Source: Methanobacteriaceae archaeon
GTDB taxonomy: Archaea > Methanobacteriota > Methanobacteria > Methanobacteriales > Methanobacteriaceae
Length of the DNA stretch: 64,000 nt
Reading direction: 5' to 3'
Assembly: GCA_030656015.1 (NCBI GenBank)
Contig: JAUSNX010000014.1
Coordinates: 248,001 to 312,000 of the forward strand
Shown here: piece after piece, positions 25,704 to 34,396 of the stretch
Layout of the letters: each line of letters starts with the position of its first letter
Numbering within the stretch: the stretch's first letter is position 1
The notes under the pieces: model-generated
Databases searched by the model: none
Told to the model about the DNA's origin: nothing
Seen by the model: the letters and a program-made list of their open reading frames with translations, nothing else
Position numbers and translations under genes: made by a program

Positions 25704-26459
25704 ATGCAGGAAAAAGAAATCAAGGAATTCGTAAAAGACAGGTACTCCAAAATAGCAAAAAAAGAAAATTCCTCTTGTTCATGCTGTTCAGGAGCAGATT
25801 CAGTTACTGAACAGGCTCAGGCAGTAGGATACAGTACCGAAGAACTTAAAAGTATTCCTGAAGAGGCAGTATTTGGTTTAGGATGTGGAAACCCCACTGC
25901 ACTTGCCGAAATTCAGGATGGGGAGACCGTACTGGATTTAGGTTCCGGTGGAGGTATAGATGTTTTCCTGGCATCCAATAAAGTGGGAGATGGAGGAAAA
26001 GTCATTGGATTGGACATGACTCCGGACATGATTGAAACTGCCGTTAAAAATGCCCAAAAAGGTGGATACACCAATGTAGAATTCAAATTAGGTGAAATAG
26101 AAAATTTGCCTATTGAAGAGAGCACTATTGATGTTATAATCAGTAACTGTGTCATAAATCTCACCCCTGATAAAAATAAGGCCTATCAAGAAGTTTATCG
26201 GGTTTTAAAACCGGGAGGAAGAATTTTAGTCTCGGATCTAGTTACTGAAGGCCATATTCCCCATGAGATACGAAAAAACTTCCAGGCCTGGTCTGAATGT
26301 ATTGGTGGAGCCATGGAGAAGCAAGATTATTTAAGTACCATTAAAAAAGCCGGTTTTAAAGAAGTGGAAATAATAGAACAACATTTTTTCACCGAAACTA
26401 ATATGGACGAACGTCTTATAGGAAAAATCACCAGCATACAACTCAAAGCCATGAAATAA
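25704..26459 (+). CDS. arsM: Arsenite methyltransferase
   Basis: A 251-residue SAM-dependent methyltransferase that methylates As(III). The SAM site is VLDLGSGGGIDVFLAS. Arsenic-type cysteines are present: CSCCSG near the N-terminus (about residues 27-31), GLGCGNP, SNCVINLTPD and WSECIGG. In known ArsM proteins three conserved cysteines bind arsenite, and these last three are the natural match. It heads the arsenic cluster behind two ArsR-type operators. With the adjacent efflux gene broken, it may be the cell's main route for disposing of arsenite made by ArsC. Confidence 0.92.
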   Translation: MQEKEIKEFVKDRYSKIAKKENSSCSCCSGADSVTEQAQAVGYSTEELKSIPEEAVFGLGCGNPTALAEIQDGETVLDLGSGGGIDVFLASNKVGDGGKVIGLDMTPDMIETAVKNAQKGGYTNVEFKLGEIENLPIEESTIDVIISNCVINLTPDKNKAYQEVYRVLKPGGRILVSDLVTEGHIPHEIRKNFQAWSECIGGAMEKQDYLSTIKKAGFKEVEIIEQHFFTETNMDERLIGKITSIQLKAMK

Positions 26460-26505
26460 GAATAATTTACAATTTTGAAACTAAAAATATTTACGAGGTT
26501 AAACT

Positions 26506-27479
26506 ATGGATAATAATAATAAATATGGATGCGAGTCCGAGAATAATGAATATTCTACAGAATCAGAAGAAAATAAATTTGATGCACTTAAAGAAAATGA
26601 AGAATGCTTGTGTAGTGAAAAATCCTCAGAAAACGAGGCAGAATCTCCTGAAAATAGTGGATGTGGTTGTGATGAATCACTAGCAGAAACAATGACTCCG
26701 GATGTGGATGTGGAGATGTAGAATATCCCGACCAATCACAAGTTAATAATCCAGAAAATGCAGAATTTCTGGCATCTGAAGAGTTTATCAAAGAATTTGA
26801 GAGCTATACTAAATCACTGGGAATTAGTAGTATAGGATACAGCCAAATTACTTCTGATTTGTTAATTAAAGATAAATTCATCCCTTATCCCCACACCATT
26901 GTATTGACCATGCCCATGGGTGAAGATATCATTGCTACTGCCCCCGGGGAGGAAGCTCAGGAGTTAAATAATGCTGCCTATGCTAAATTAGGTGAAATAA
27001 GCTATAAAATTTCAGATTATCTTCGAAAAAATGGTTACGCCACCCAGGTGGCCCATACTTACGAAGGTAATATTAATTTCTCCCCGCTGGCTCAAAAAGC
27101 AGGATTAGTACAGATAGGAAAAATTGGCCTTCTCATAACCCCTTAACTTGGCCCTCGACTGAAAATTTCTGCTATATTCGTCAGTATAGCAAATTTACCT
27201 GTGAAAAACGAAAATGAGCATTCCTGGATAAATGATTACTGTAATAGATGCAGCAACTGTGTTAAGGCCTGCCCTGAAAAAGCACTGCTAGAAAAAGAAG
27301 CTTGCTGTGGAAATACTGAAACGAAACTGGTGCAAAAACTCTGTATAGGTTGTAGCCAGGGTTGTACATACTGTATAGAAGATTGTCCCTTCCACAGTAA
27401 AGGTTATGACCACCTTAAAATTAAATTTGACAAAATGACGGCTAAATTAAGAGAAAAAAACAAAAATAAGTGCTATTAA
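26506..27479 (+). pseudogene. 4Fe-4S ferredoxin-type protein gene, frameshifted and with an in-frame stop
   Basis: Reading starts in one frame (MDNNNKYGCESEN.. ENSGCGCDES, stop at 26719-26721). It resumes in another as SGCGCGDVEYPD, which runs through EFLASEEFIKEFESYTKSLG to GKIGLLITP and a TAA at 27144-27146. The same frame then continues [18 protein letters not shown] into a two-cluster ferredoxin module ([12 protein letters not shown] and [16 protein letters not shown]) ending at 27479. Homologous proteins related to the Fe-S half of epoxyqueuosine reductase and reductive dehalogenases have a sense codon at the TAA position. A one-base loss near 26685-26695 and one substitution explain both defects. 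The lesions look recent, since the rest of the frame is clean. Confidence 0.78.
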
Positions 27480-27528
27480 TCTTAACATGTGTGATTTGAT
27501 GGTTAAAGAAGAAAATGAAAAGGTGAGA

Positions 27529-27687
27529 ATGAAAAACACCCACAGCAGAGGTGGCATTTCATGTAAATGGGGGATAAACGTGCAAAAAGAATCTCATCTT
27601 AAAGATGCCATATGTGAAAAATGTGATAAGGTATATAAAACTGATAAAGAGGAATATATTTGTCCTGATTGCCAAAATAAAAGTTGA
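27529..27687 (+). CDS. Zinc-ribbon microprotein, copy A
   Basis: A 52-residue protein with an N-terminal single cysteine region (ISCKWG) and a C-terminal zinc ribbon: ICEKCDKVYKTDKEEYICPDC. The ATG at 27529 is chosen because AAGGTGAGA lies just upstream; an earlier in-frame ATG would add 14 residues without a ribosome site. It shares the 'C-x2-C-x-KVYKT-x..C-x2-C' ribbon with the microprotein at 32721-32897. The role is unknown; such ribbons bind zinc and often nucleic acid or protein partners. Confidence 0.65.
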   Translation: MKNTHSRGGISCKWGINVQKESHLKDAICEKCDKVYKTDKEEYICPDCQNKS

Positions 27688-27705
27688 AAGCTAAAGGTGA
27701 TTTAT

Positions 27706-28062
27706 TTGAAAACATGTGAAATTACTGGCGAAGGAGACCATTATAATGGCCAGATTAAAAGATTAAAAGAAACCATAGCTAAAATTCCAGAGGATAAGCA
27801 ATTACAAGATAAGTCAGAGATATTCAAGGCAATTTCTGATCCCACCCGGATTAAAATATTGTATTTGCTTCAAGATGGTGAGCTGTGTGTTTGTGAAATT
27901 ACTGACGTTCTGGAAAAACCTCAATCAACCATTTCACATCATTTAAATGTTTTAAAAAAAGCTGGTTTTATTCAGGGCCGTAAAGAAGGACTATGGATCC
28001 ATTACCAGCTCACCAATGACCAATTACTGGAATTAATTGAAAATTTAAGTGATTTAATTTAA
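27706..28062 (+). CDS. arsR: ArsR family arsenic-responsive repressor
   Basis: A winged-helix repressor of about 118 residues. The arsenite-binding motif ELCVCEI is present (ELCVCDL type), followed by the recognition helix QSTISHHLNVLKKAG and a wing RKEGLWIHYQL. A further cysteine lies near the N-terminus (KTCEITGEG). The start is TTG at 27706 behind AAAGGTGAT six bases upstream; an in-frame GTG at 27697 is the alternative. It should bind the twin ATATCCA repeats upstream of arsM and release on arsenite. Confidence 0.92.
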   Translation: MKTCEITGEGDHYNGQIKRLKETIAKIPEDKQLQDKSEIFKAISDPTRIKILYLLQDGELCVCEITDVLEKPQSTISHHLNVLKKAGFIQGRKEGLWIHYQLTNDQLLELIENLSDLI

Positions 28063-28113
28063 AAATCGTGGCCAGAGTCTTATAAATAATTATTCGAATT
28101 AGGAGAAATCAGA

Positions 28114-28488
28114 ATGGAAAAAGAAAAAATTGCCCTGTGTCCCTGTAATGGAATGAGTCCCTACGGCCTCGTGGCCCGAGCTTCATGTTCAGATGTTGTA
28201 GAAGAATCACCAGATGTCATATCAGTCTGTATTACTGCTACATCGGCAGATAAAGAAGGTTTTAAGGAAATTATAAAAAAATATCCCATAATGGCCGTGA
28301 ATGGCTGCGAACACTCTTGTGTGGATATGATATTAGCCAGTAAAGGAGTTAAAGTTGCAGACAGTATGAATGTAATGACTCCCCTGCAAGAAAATGACTT
28401 GAAACCAGGTGGCGTGGCCCGCTTAGGTGAATCTGGTGAAAAATGCGTGATGGAAATTAAAAAGATAATTAAAGATCGTGTTGAATAA
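28114..28488 (+). CDS. DGC-domain putative zinc-binding protein
   Basis: A 124-residue protein matching the DGC-domain family: conserved cysteines in LCPCNGMSPYGLVARAS and in the signature AVNGCEHSCVD (DGC-type), plus EKCVMEIKKII near the C-terminus. The family is thought to bind metal through these cysteines; its role is not settled. It lies between arsR and arsC in the same orientation, so a role in metalloid handling is an inference from context. Confidence 0.8.
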   Translation: MEKEKIALCPCNGMSPYGLVARASCSDVVEESPDVISVCITATSADKEGFKEIIKKYPIMAVNGCEHSCVDMILASKGVKVADSMNVMTPLQENDLKPGGVARLGESGEKCVMEIKKIIKDRVE

Positions 28489-28535
28489 ATAATTAAAAAA
28501 TTAATATTTACTTATCCACTTCAAAAGGTGTTTAA

Positions 28536-28955
28536 ATGGAATCAAATAAGAAAAAAGTCATTTTCATATGTAAAAATAATTCAGGACGGTCCCAGTTGGC
28601 GGAAGCTTTACTAAAAAATACCTATAGCAATCATTATGAAGTTTACTCTGCCGGATCAGAACCTCTGGAAATTAATCCCCTTACCATAGAAGTTCTAAGG
28701 GAAATAGGTATTGATATCTCTCAAAATAAATCAAAAAGTCTGGAAAAATTCCAAGGCCATGAATTTGATTATGTGGTATCCCTATGTGATGAAGGGGCCT
28801 GTCCGGTTTTTATTGGAGGTAAAAGCCATATCCATCAGGGATTTCCCGACCCTCGTGAATTTAAAGGTGATGATAACACCCAGTTAAATTCTTTAAGAAA
28901 TTTAAGAGATAATATCCAGGAATGGATAAAAAAAGAATTTAGTAGAGAAATTTAA
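28536..28955 (+). CDS. arsC: Arsenate reductase, low-molecular-weight phosphatase type
   Basis: A 139-residue ArsC of the thioredoxin-coupled family. The P-loop CKNNSGRSQLAEALL near the N-terminus has the CX5R nucleophile. The second and third redox cysteines are in VVSLCDEGACPVF, spaced as in the Bacillus/Staphylococcus enzyme where they relay a disulfide to thioredoxin. DPREF supplies the general-acid aspartate region. It reduces As(V) to As(III) in the cytosol. Product removal now depends on ArsM or on another pump, because acr3 is broken. Confidence 0.93.
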   Translation: MESNKKKVIFICKNNSGRSQLAEALLKNTYSNHYEVYSAGSEPLEINPLTIEVLREIGIDISQNKSKSLEKFQGHEFDYVVSLCDEGACPVFIGGKSHIHQGFPDPREFKGDDNTQLNSLRNLRDNIQEWIKKEFSREI

Positions 28956-29004
28956 AATAGTTAAAAAATGATTTTAATAGATTTTAAGTTAGTGGAGGGC
29001 CATT

Positions 29005-29661
29005 ATGATTAAAATAGCCATAGTAACTGACGGGCCTTATGGAGATCGGGCCTATGAAAACATCAAAGAAGAGTTTGAAACAGATTTTATCGAGCTTGAA
29101 CCACCAGTTGGTGCATTTATTGATGAAATAGAAGTTCCAGAGGATGCTTTAGAAAAATTAACAGAAGCCAATGTTATTTTAACCTATGTAATCCACCCAG
29201 ACCTCACCCTGGAACTGGTAGAGCATCTCCACGATAAGGTGGACTGGATAATCGTTGGGGCCTGGAGAGGAAAAGGTTTCAAACAGCAGTTAACCCGATT
29301 TGGAAATATTACTGCTCCAGAAAACATGTGCGATCTGGAGGAAAATGGAAATCCAGTATTTGATGAATTCGTGGCTAAATTTGGCCAACCCATAGTCAAA
29401 ATTAATTGTCAGAGCGATAAAGTCTTGGATGTGAAAGTCATAAGGGGATCTCCCTGTGGAGCAACTGATTTTGTGGCCAAAGACGTTATTGGAAGGAATA
29501 CTGAAGGGCTGGCCAGTCGGGCCGGATTGAGGATTCAACACTACCCCTGCAGGGCACCTAAAATGCGATTATTAAGTGACGATGAGTGTAAAAAAGAAAT
29601 GGCTGCTAATATGCACCGTGACGCCTTTGAAAGAGGCCTGGAAGAATCTAAAAAAGAGTGA
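29005..29661 (+). CDS. DUF166 family protein
   Basis: A 218-residue soluble protein of the archaeal DUF166 family. Seen: [17 protein letters not shown] at the N-terminus, [13 protein letters not shown] and [12 protein letters not shown] in the middle, [16 protein letters not shown], and [18 protein letters not shown] near the end. Cysteines in SPCGAT, HYPCRAP and DDEC are candidates for Fe-S or metal ligands. The family is common in methanogens and its function is unknown. It lies between arsC and the broken efflux gene, in line with the rest of the cluster. Confidence 0.8.
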   Translation: MIKIAIVTDGPYGDRAYENIKEEFETDFIELEPPVGAFIDEIEVPEDALEKLTEANVILTYVIHPDLTLELVEHLHDKVDWIIVGAWRGKGFKQQLTRFGNITAPENMCDLEENGNPVFDEFVAKFGQPIVKINCQSDKVLDVKVIRGSPCGATDFVAKDVIGRNTEGLASRAGLRIQHYPCRAPKMRLLSDDECKKEMAANMHRDAFERGLEESKKE

Positions 29662-29737
29662 TTTATTCGCTTCTTATTTTCTTATTAACCATGCAATAAT
29701 CAATTAAGAATATATTATGTTTCAATAGGGTATTTAA

Positions 29738-30745
29738 ATGAAATCTAAAGAAATTATAAATAATTCAAAAAGATGCGACTCCACTGGGCTCAGTTTTCTG
29801 GATCGTTATCTTACACTATGGATATTCCTGGCCATGATCTTAGGAGTTTCCATCGGTTACTTTATAACTGGATGTGATTCTTTCTTAAATCAATTTTTCG
29901 TGGGAACTGCCTGATGTTTTTCGCGACTGTAAAGTGCTGGGACTGGCCATGTTCCAAAACTGGATAGGAGCGCCCATTTTTATGTTTGTTCTGGCCGTGA
30001 TATTCTTATCCAACTATCCAGAGTACGTGGTATGTTTAATATTAATTGGTATTGCTCCCTGCATAGCCATGGTTTTAGTATGGAATGAACTGGCCCAGGG
30101 AAATAATGAGTACGCTGCCAGTTTAGTCGCTTTTAACAGTGTATTTCAGGTTTTATTCTACAGCGTTTATGCCTGGTTCTTTATCATGGTTTTGTTGCCC
30201 TGTTTAGGATAAATGGGACCAGCATCGATTTAAGCATTTTGGAAATTGCCCAAAGTGTTTTTATTTATCTGGGCATTCCTTTCCTGGCGGGTATGCTAAC
30301 CAGATTTATTCTGGTTAAAAGAAAAGGTAAGATCTGGTATCATGAGCAATTCATACCTAAAATTAGTCCTATAACCCTCATAGCTCTTTTATTTACTATT
30401 GTGGTCATGTTCAGCCTAAAAGGAAATTATATAGTGCAGATACCATTTGATGTTATAATAATTGCCATTCCCCTTTTAATTTACTTTGTGGTGATGTTCT
30501 TTGTAACATTCTATTTAGGGCGTAGAATAGGTGCAGACTACTCTAAAACAACTGCCATTTCCTTCACTTCCGCCAGCAATAATTTTGAACTGGCCATTGC
30601 AGTGGCCATAGCTGTTTTTGGAATTGGTTCTAGTGTGGCATTTGCAACAGTAATAGGGCCCTTAATTGAAGTTCCCATACTTATAGGTCTGGTTAATGTG
30701 GCACTTTGGTTCCAGAAAAAGTATTTTGTGAAAAGTGGTTTTTAA
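29738..30745 (+). pseudogene. acr3: Arsenite permease (ACR3) gene with internal deletion and frameshift
   Basis: Three frames together spell an ACR3-type arsenite exporter. The first (29738-29913) gives SFLDRYLTLWIFLAMILGVSIGY to FFVGTA then a stop. The second frame, read from about 29906, gives [20 protein letters not shown]. About 20 residues that normally join these ('SIPIAIGLILMMYPPLAKV' type) are missing. GGAACT sits exactly at the junction, as would fit deletion between short repeats. A second shift near 30205-30220 separates MVLLPCLG from [21 protein letters not shown]. The last part to 30745 is intact, including [18 protein letters not shown]. The pump cannot be made as one chain. Confidence 0.85.
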
Positions 30746-30880
30746 AGGCCTTATTTTTCATGAATTTAATTTTTTAAATTATTTTTTTATTTTTAAAATA
30801 ACCCCCAGCTTATAAATTAAATAATTTCTCATTATTATTCATGGACAATTATTTATCTTGAAAAAAACATAATAAATACT

Positions 30881-31255
30881 ATGATAGAGAACTCCCCTAA
30901 AGTTCTAACCATAGTCCTTACTGAGGGCCCTTATCGCTCCCAGTATGCAGATATGGCCTATGAAATAGCACTGAGTGCACTTAATAAAAAATACAGGGTA
31001 AATTTATTTTTATATATGGATGCTACCCACATTCCAAAAAAAGAACAGAATCCCCATTCATTTCCCAATGTAGCCGCAAAATTCCGGAATCTCATAAATA
31101 AAGGGGCTGATGTGAGGGCTTGTGTGCGATGTTCCACAGCTCGAGGCCATAGTTGTGCCAAAAAACCATATATCAAAGGCGTGGCAATCACCAATGTTTA
31201 TGATCTAGCAGGTTGGATAAAAGAAAGCCACCAAGTAATTAGTTTGGGGGTTTAA
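30881..31255 (+). CDS. DsrE/TusD-like sulfur-relay protein
   Basis: A 124-residue DsrE-fold protein: VLTIVLTEGPYRSQYADMAYEIALSAL at the N-terminus and ADVRACVRCSTARGHS with the two cysteines near the position of the active-site cysteine of DsrE/TusD. It is followed one base after its stop by a DsrF/TusC-like gene. TusD carries persulfide sulfur in the TusBCD complex; a similar sulfur carrier role is inferred. It follows the broken acr3 gene after a T-rich gap, so it may begin a separate transcript. Confidence 0.83.
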   Translation: MIENSPKVLTIVLTEGPYRSQYADMAYEIALSALNKKYRVNLFLYMDATHIPKKEQNPHSFPNVAAKFRNLINKGADVRACVRCSTARGHSCAKKPYIKGVAITNVYDLAGWIKESHQVISLGV

Positions 31256-31256
31256 T

Positions 31257-31619
31257 ATGGAATCATCATTCATCATAATTGATAAGGCCCCTTACGGTTA
31301 TGAAGATGCTTTTAGTGGATTTTATGTTTCAATTGCCTGCTTAAACAAAGAATTAGATTCGGATGTTCTTTTAATTGGTGACGGAGTCTATGCTGCCCTG
31401 GGAGGACAGCAGAGTGAGAGTCGTTTGAATTTCCCTTGTGTGGAAGAGCTGACTTACCTTATTTTTCCAGAAGGAAGTCTATTTGTTCATGAAAAATCAT
31501 TGCAAGATCGAGGATTTAAAGAAAAAGATCTGGTGGAAGCCGCCGAAATTATAAATGATCAGGAATTATACGAAATTATGGCTGTAAAATCAAAAAATAC
31601 TACATTTTTGAGAATTTAA
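31257..31619 (+). CDS. DsrF/TusC-like protein
   Basis: A 120-residue DsrE-fold protein of the DsrF/TusC branch: FIIIDKAPYGYEDAFSGFYVSIAC, then VLLIGDGVYAALGGQQSE and a C-terminal half with 'FVHEKSLQDRGFKEKDLVE'. TusC subunits usually lack a catalytic cysteine and build the hexamer core; here cysteines occur in SIACLNK and NFPCVEE only. It follows its neighbour with one base between stop and start, so translation is probably coupled. Confidence 0.82.
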   Translation: MESSFIIIDKAPYGYEDAFSGFYVSIACLNKELDSDVLLIGDGVYAALGGQQSESRLNFPCVEELTYLIFPEGSLFVHEKSLQDRGFKEKDLVEAAEIINDQELYEIMAVKSKNTTFLRI

Positions 31620-31680
31620 AATCATTCCCCAATAAAATAAATATTTCAAACGTTATTTCAGCTTTCTAGGAGGTCTGGAA

Positions 31681-32304
31681 TTGGAAATGAAAGAATTAAA
31701 ATATAAAGTGCTGGAAAATGGTTCTCTGGTTAGTGAAGTTAGCATTAAAAATATAAGACCCTGTATTGCAACTGAAGGTAAGGTCAGAGTTTTAATGCAG
31801 TTAGATGCTCCATTAGAAGATATTATTAGTAGTTTAGTTCCCATGTACCCCCCAGGAAAAGTTAATTACGTGGAAAAGAAAAAAATATTGACACTATCCA
31901 TATATGGCCGCCTAGTTACACTTTATCCGTCTGGTAAAGTTACCATGAACAAGACTCTGGATAAAGAAGATGCTGTAGAAATAATAACTGACGTTATGAA
32001 AGCCATAAATCAAGCATATGATAATTTAGAATCTTCAAATGATTCTAAAACTATAGAAAAATTAGATATTCCAAATATTTCACAAGTAGGGCCCATGGAT
32101 ATTTATAAATGTCTTCCTCAGACCGATTGTGAAGAATGTGGTGAAAAAACTTGCATGGCCTTCTCTTTTAAAGTACTTTCAGGAGACAAGCCGCTGAATG
32201 AGTGTCTTCCCCTACAAGAACCATGGCATCAGGCCCAGGTGGAGTGTCTGGAAAAGTTACTGGGTCCAGAAATGATGAATACCTTGGGCTGGGAAGGATA
32301 TTGA
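31681..32304 (+). CDS. Protein with ACS-gamma-type 4Fe-4S domain
   Basis: A 207-residue protein in two parts. The N-terminal 125 residues are an unrecognised alpha/beta domain with two similar strands (MYPPGKVNYVEKKKILTLSI and GRLVTLYPSGKVTMNKTL). The C-terminal part has the pattern KCLPQTDCEECGEKTCMAF followed by NECLPL, the 4Fe-4S domain found at the N-terminus of the CODH/ACS corrinoid Fe-S large subunit and in Rnf-type proteins. TTG at 31681 is chosen because GGAGGT lies six bases upstream; an ATG two codons later is the alternative. It sits inside a DsrEFH-like set, which suggests redox service to a sulfur relay. Confidence 0.78.
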   Translation: MEMKELKYKVLENGSLVSEVSIKNIRPCIATEGKVRVLMQLDAPLEDIISSLVPMYPPGKVNYVEKKKILTLSIYGRLVTLYPSGKVTMNKTLDKEDAVEIITDVMKAINQAYDNLESSNDSKTIEKLDIPNISQVGPMDIYKCLPQTDCEECGEKTCMAFSFKVLSGDKPLNECLPLQEPWHQAQVECLEKLLGPEMMNTLGWEGY

Positions 32305-32342
32305 TTAAAAATTCTTCTAAACAGATATAACTGGAGAAAAAA

Positions 32343-32663
32343 ATGAAAATTGGATTTATAATAACTAAAACTCCTCAGGAAGAAAGTTTTAATAATTTTA
32401 TCACATTATTAAACATTTACCGGGCTCATGCGGAAATAATCATTTATTTAATTGGAAATGGAGTTTATGGAGGAGTTCATGGGCATGTCCATACCGATTT
32501 AATCCATTTCCTGGCTGAAAATCACTCAGTTTCAGTATCTGAAAATGATTTAAAGGCCCGGGGCTTGGGAGAGAATTTAATTCCTGGAGCGAAACTCTTC
32601 CACGATTATGATGATTTAGTAGTGGATTTAATGGAAGAAATGGATCAAGTGTTTAGTTTTTAG
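32343..32663 (+). CDS. DsrH/TusB-like protein
   Basis: A 106-residue DsrE-fold protein: KIGFIITKTPQEESFNNFITLLNIYR and IIYLIGNGVYGGVHGHVH, ending in an acidic helix DDLVVDLMEEMDQVF. By order (E-like, F-like, then this) and size it fills the DsrH/TusB place, although it has no cysteine at all, whereas TusB/DsrH proteins usually carry a conserved one near the C-terminus. It contains several histidines in GGVHGHVHTDLIH instead, which could bind metal. It is therefore a relative with perhaps changed chemistry. Confidence 0.7.
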   Translation: MKIGFIITKTPQEESFNNFITLLNIYRAHAEIIIYLIGNGVYGGVHGHVHTDLIHFLAENHSVSVSENDLKARGLGENLIPGAKLFHDYDDLVVDLMEEMDQVFSF

Positions 32664-32720
32664 TAAATTTAGCTGTTAATATTTAATAAATAGTCTTTAA
32701 ATGTATTTTATAGTGATAAA

Positions 32721-32897
32721 ATGAAAAAAAGACGTTCATCTAAGAAAATGGTGGGAATTAAATGTCAGTGCCAGGATAGGCCATTCCCTATTGAGAAGAA
32801 AACTGCTCAAGTCGTGCAGTGCCCTTCCTGCGGAAAGGTTTACAAAACTAATAGGGATAGAAGAACTTGTTTTGATTGTCAGAAAAAGTCTCGCTAG
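32721..32897 (+). CDS. Zinc-ribbon microprotein, copy B
   Basis: A 58-residue very basic protein: MKKRRSSKKMVGIKCQCQDRPF, then QCPSCGKVYKTNRDRRTCFDCQKKSR. The four-cysteine ribbon CPSC..CFDC and the KVYKT strand match copy A at 27529-27687. The extra KCQC and the Arg/Lys-rich ends suggest nucleic-acid or ribosome contact. TAGTGATAA precedes the ATG as a weak ribosome site. It ends the run of plus-strand genes. Confidence 0.72.
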   Translation: MKKRRSSKKMVGIKCQCQDRPFPIEKKTAQVVQCPSCGKVYKTNRDRRTCFDCQKKSR

Positions 32898-32982
32898 TTT
32901 TTAAGATAACGTTAAAATTATTTTTATTTTAATCTATTTTGTATAATATTTATTTAAAAAAAGAAAAAGAAATTAATCTTTT

Positions 32983-34143
32983 TTACTTGAACATCATTAA
33001 TAATCCCCTTCCAGTTCCCCATATTACACTAATAGCTATTATAAATATAAGGAATGCCGAAATAGTCATTATAATAGGCTTAATCTGGTCTTCTGAAAGT
33101 TTATACCTAAGAACTTCTTCCAGCATGAGTCCTCCATCCAGTGGCTTAAAAGGAAGTAAATTAAAGGTACCTACTGCAAAATTAAGTAAGAAAATCCAGT
33201 AGAAAAGATCTTGAAGATACAACCACACCCAAGGTAGTTGTTCCCCATAGTTTTTGGCTACTTTCTCAGTTACTTCCATATTAACAGAACTTCTTATACC
33301 AATGTAAGCTCGGGAGGAGTTATTGGGATTTTTTTCCGTTTTAATGTTGAATTTCCCCTGATCCGTTACCAGGACAACTGTTTCGCCGATTTTTAGGTTA
33401 GATAGTTCTTCTTGATAATTGGTCAAATTACTGGTGGGAACACCATTAATACTTTCAATTACCATTCCCTCTTTTAACACTCCAACTGCCGGGCTTCCAG
33501 GAACAACACTGTTTATCTGAATACCATCTGCGTCAAATGCAGCAGGTACCGCAAAATTCAAAATACAAACAAATGCAATGAAAGTTAGTGCCGCCAACAT
33601 GAGATTAAATACAGATCCCGCAGCATAAATCCTAAGTTTTGAAGATCTTTTTGATTTTTTTATTTCTTCTTCATCAGGTTCCACAAATGCTCCGGGAAGT
33701 ATGGCTAACATAAGCACTCCAATGGATTTGATGCTTATTCCTTCCACACGGGCCATAATCCCATGACCAAATTCATGAACAAACATTACCGTGATCAGGG
33801 CCAATATCCCGTATCCTAAAGGTACAAATATCTGAGATCCTGGTAAATCTACTCCCGGTAATATCAAAGAAGCTTGGGGCGCTGTGAAAAAGCTCTGAAG
33901 TGAAGTGAACAAGAAATACAACATTACTGCCATGAAAAAGAAGGCCACTACTATTCCAATATTCATGGTCCATCTCCAGAACTTCTTATGTCTTTGGGCA
34001 ATTCTATCAATAAGGCCTCTCATTCGGGTGGTCCGTCTCATTAATATGGGGCCGTGAATCTCAATTTTGAGTTTATCTTTGAAAAGAAATGCAACTACCC
34101 ATATAATTATGAATAACGCAGCATAAAACTGTAAAACATCCAT
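32983..34143 (-). CDS. Site-2 protease family (M50) membrane metalloprotease with PDZ domain
   Basis: A 386-residue intramembrane zinc protease. The zinc motif HEFGH lies near residue 124 (MFVHEFGHGIMARVEG). The second half of the site is LLPFKPLDGGLMLEE near residue 340, replacing the canonical NPDG. Several membrane spans surround a PDZ domain (about 210-270, with VLKEGMVIESINGVPTSNL). The family cuts membrane-bound proteins, often anti-sigma factors in bacteria; archaeal targets are largely unknown. Convergent with the zinc-ribbon gene. Confidence 0.9.
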   Translation of the reverse strand: MDVLQFYAALFIIIWVVAFLFKDKLKIEIHGPILMRRTTRMRGLIDRIAQRHKKFWRWTMNIGIVVAFFFMAVMLYFLFTSLQSFFTAPQASLILPGVDLPGSQIFVPLGYGILALITVMFVHEFGHGIMARVEGISIKSIGVLMLAILPGAFVEPDEEEIKKSKRSSKLRIYAAGSVFNLMLAALTFIAFVCILNFAVPAAFDADGIQINSVVPGSPAVGVLKEGMVIESINGVPTSNLTNYQEELSNLKIGETVVLVTDQGKFNIKTEKNPNNSSRAYIGIRSSVNMEVTEKVAKNYGEQLPWVWLYLQDLFYWIFLLNFAVGTFNLLPFKPLDGGLMLEEVLRYKLSEDQIKPIIMTISAFLIFIIAISVIWGTGRGLLMMFK

Positions 34144-34396
34144 TAGTTCACCGTTGAATAATTAAATAATATTTTCATTTACTTATTATAAATTTAAATA
34201 TATGAGATTAATATCTTTTGACTTTAAATCATACTCGAATTACTATTTATAAATACTAATAACCAGATTATTAATTATAAGAATGTATTAAATCATATTT
34301 ATATTCAGTTCATAAGTACTTGAACTTAATTGATTTTAGAATAAATTTTTAAAATTCATGAATTTAAAGTTATATCATTAATTAAAATATCATTAA

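Noticed and set aside
27144-27146. In-frame TAA read as a recoding event
   Set aside because: The known recoding in methanogens uses TAG (pyrrolysine) or TGA (selenocysteine). No stem structure was seen, and the same gene also has a frameshift, so decay is simpler.
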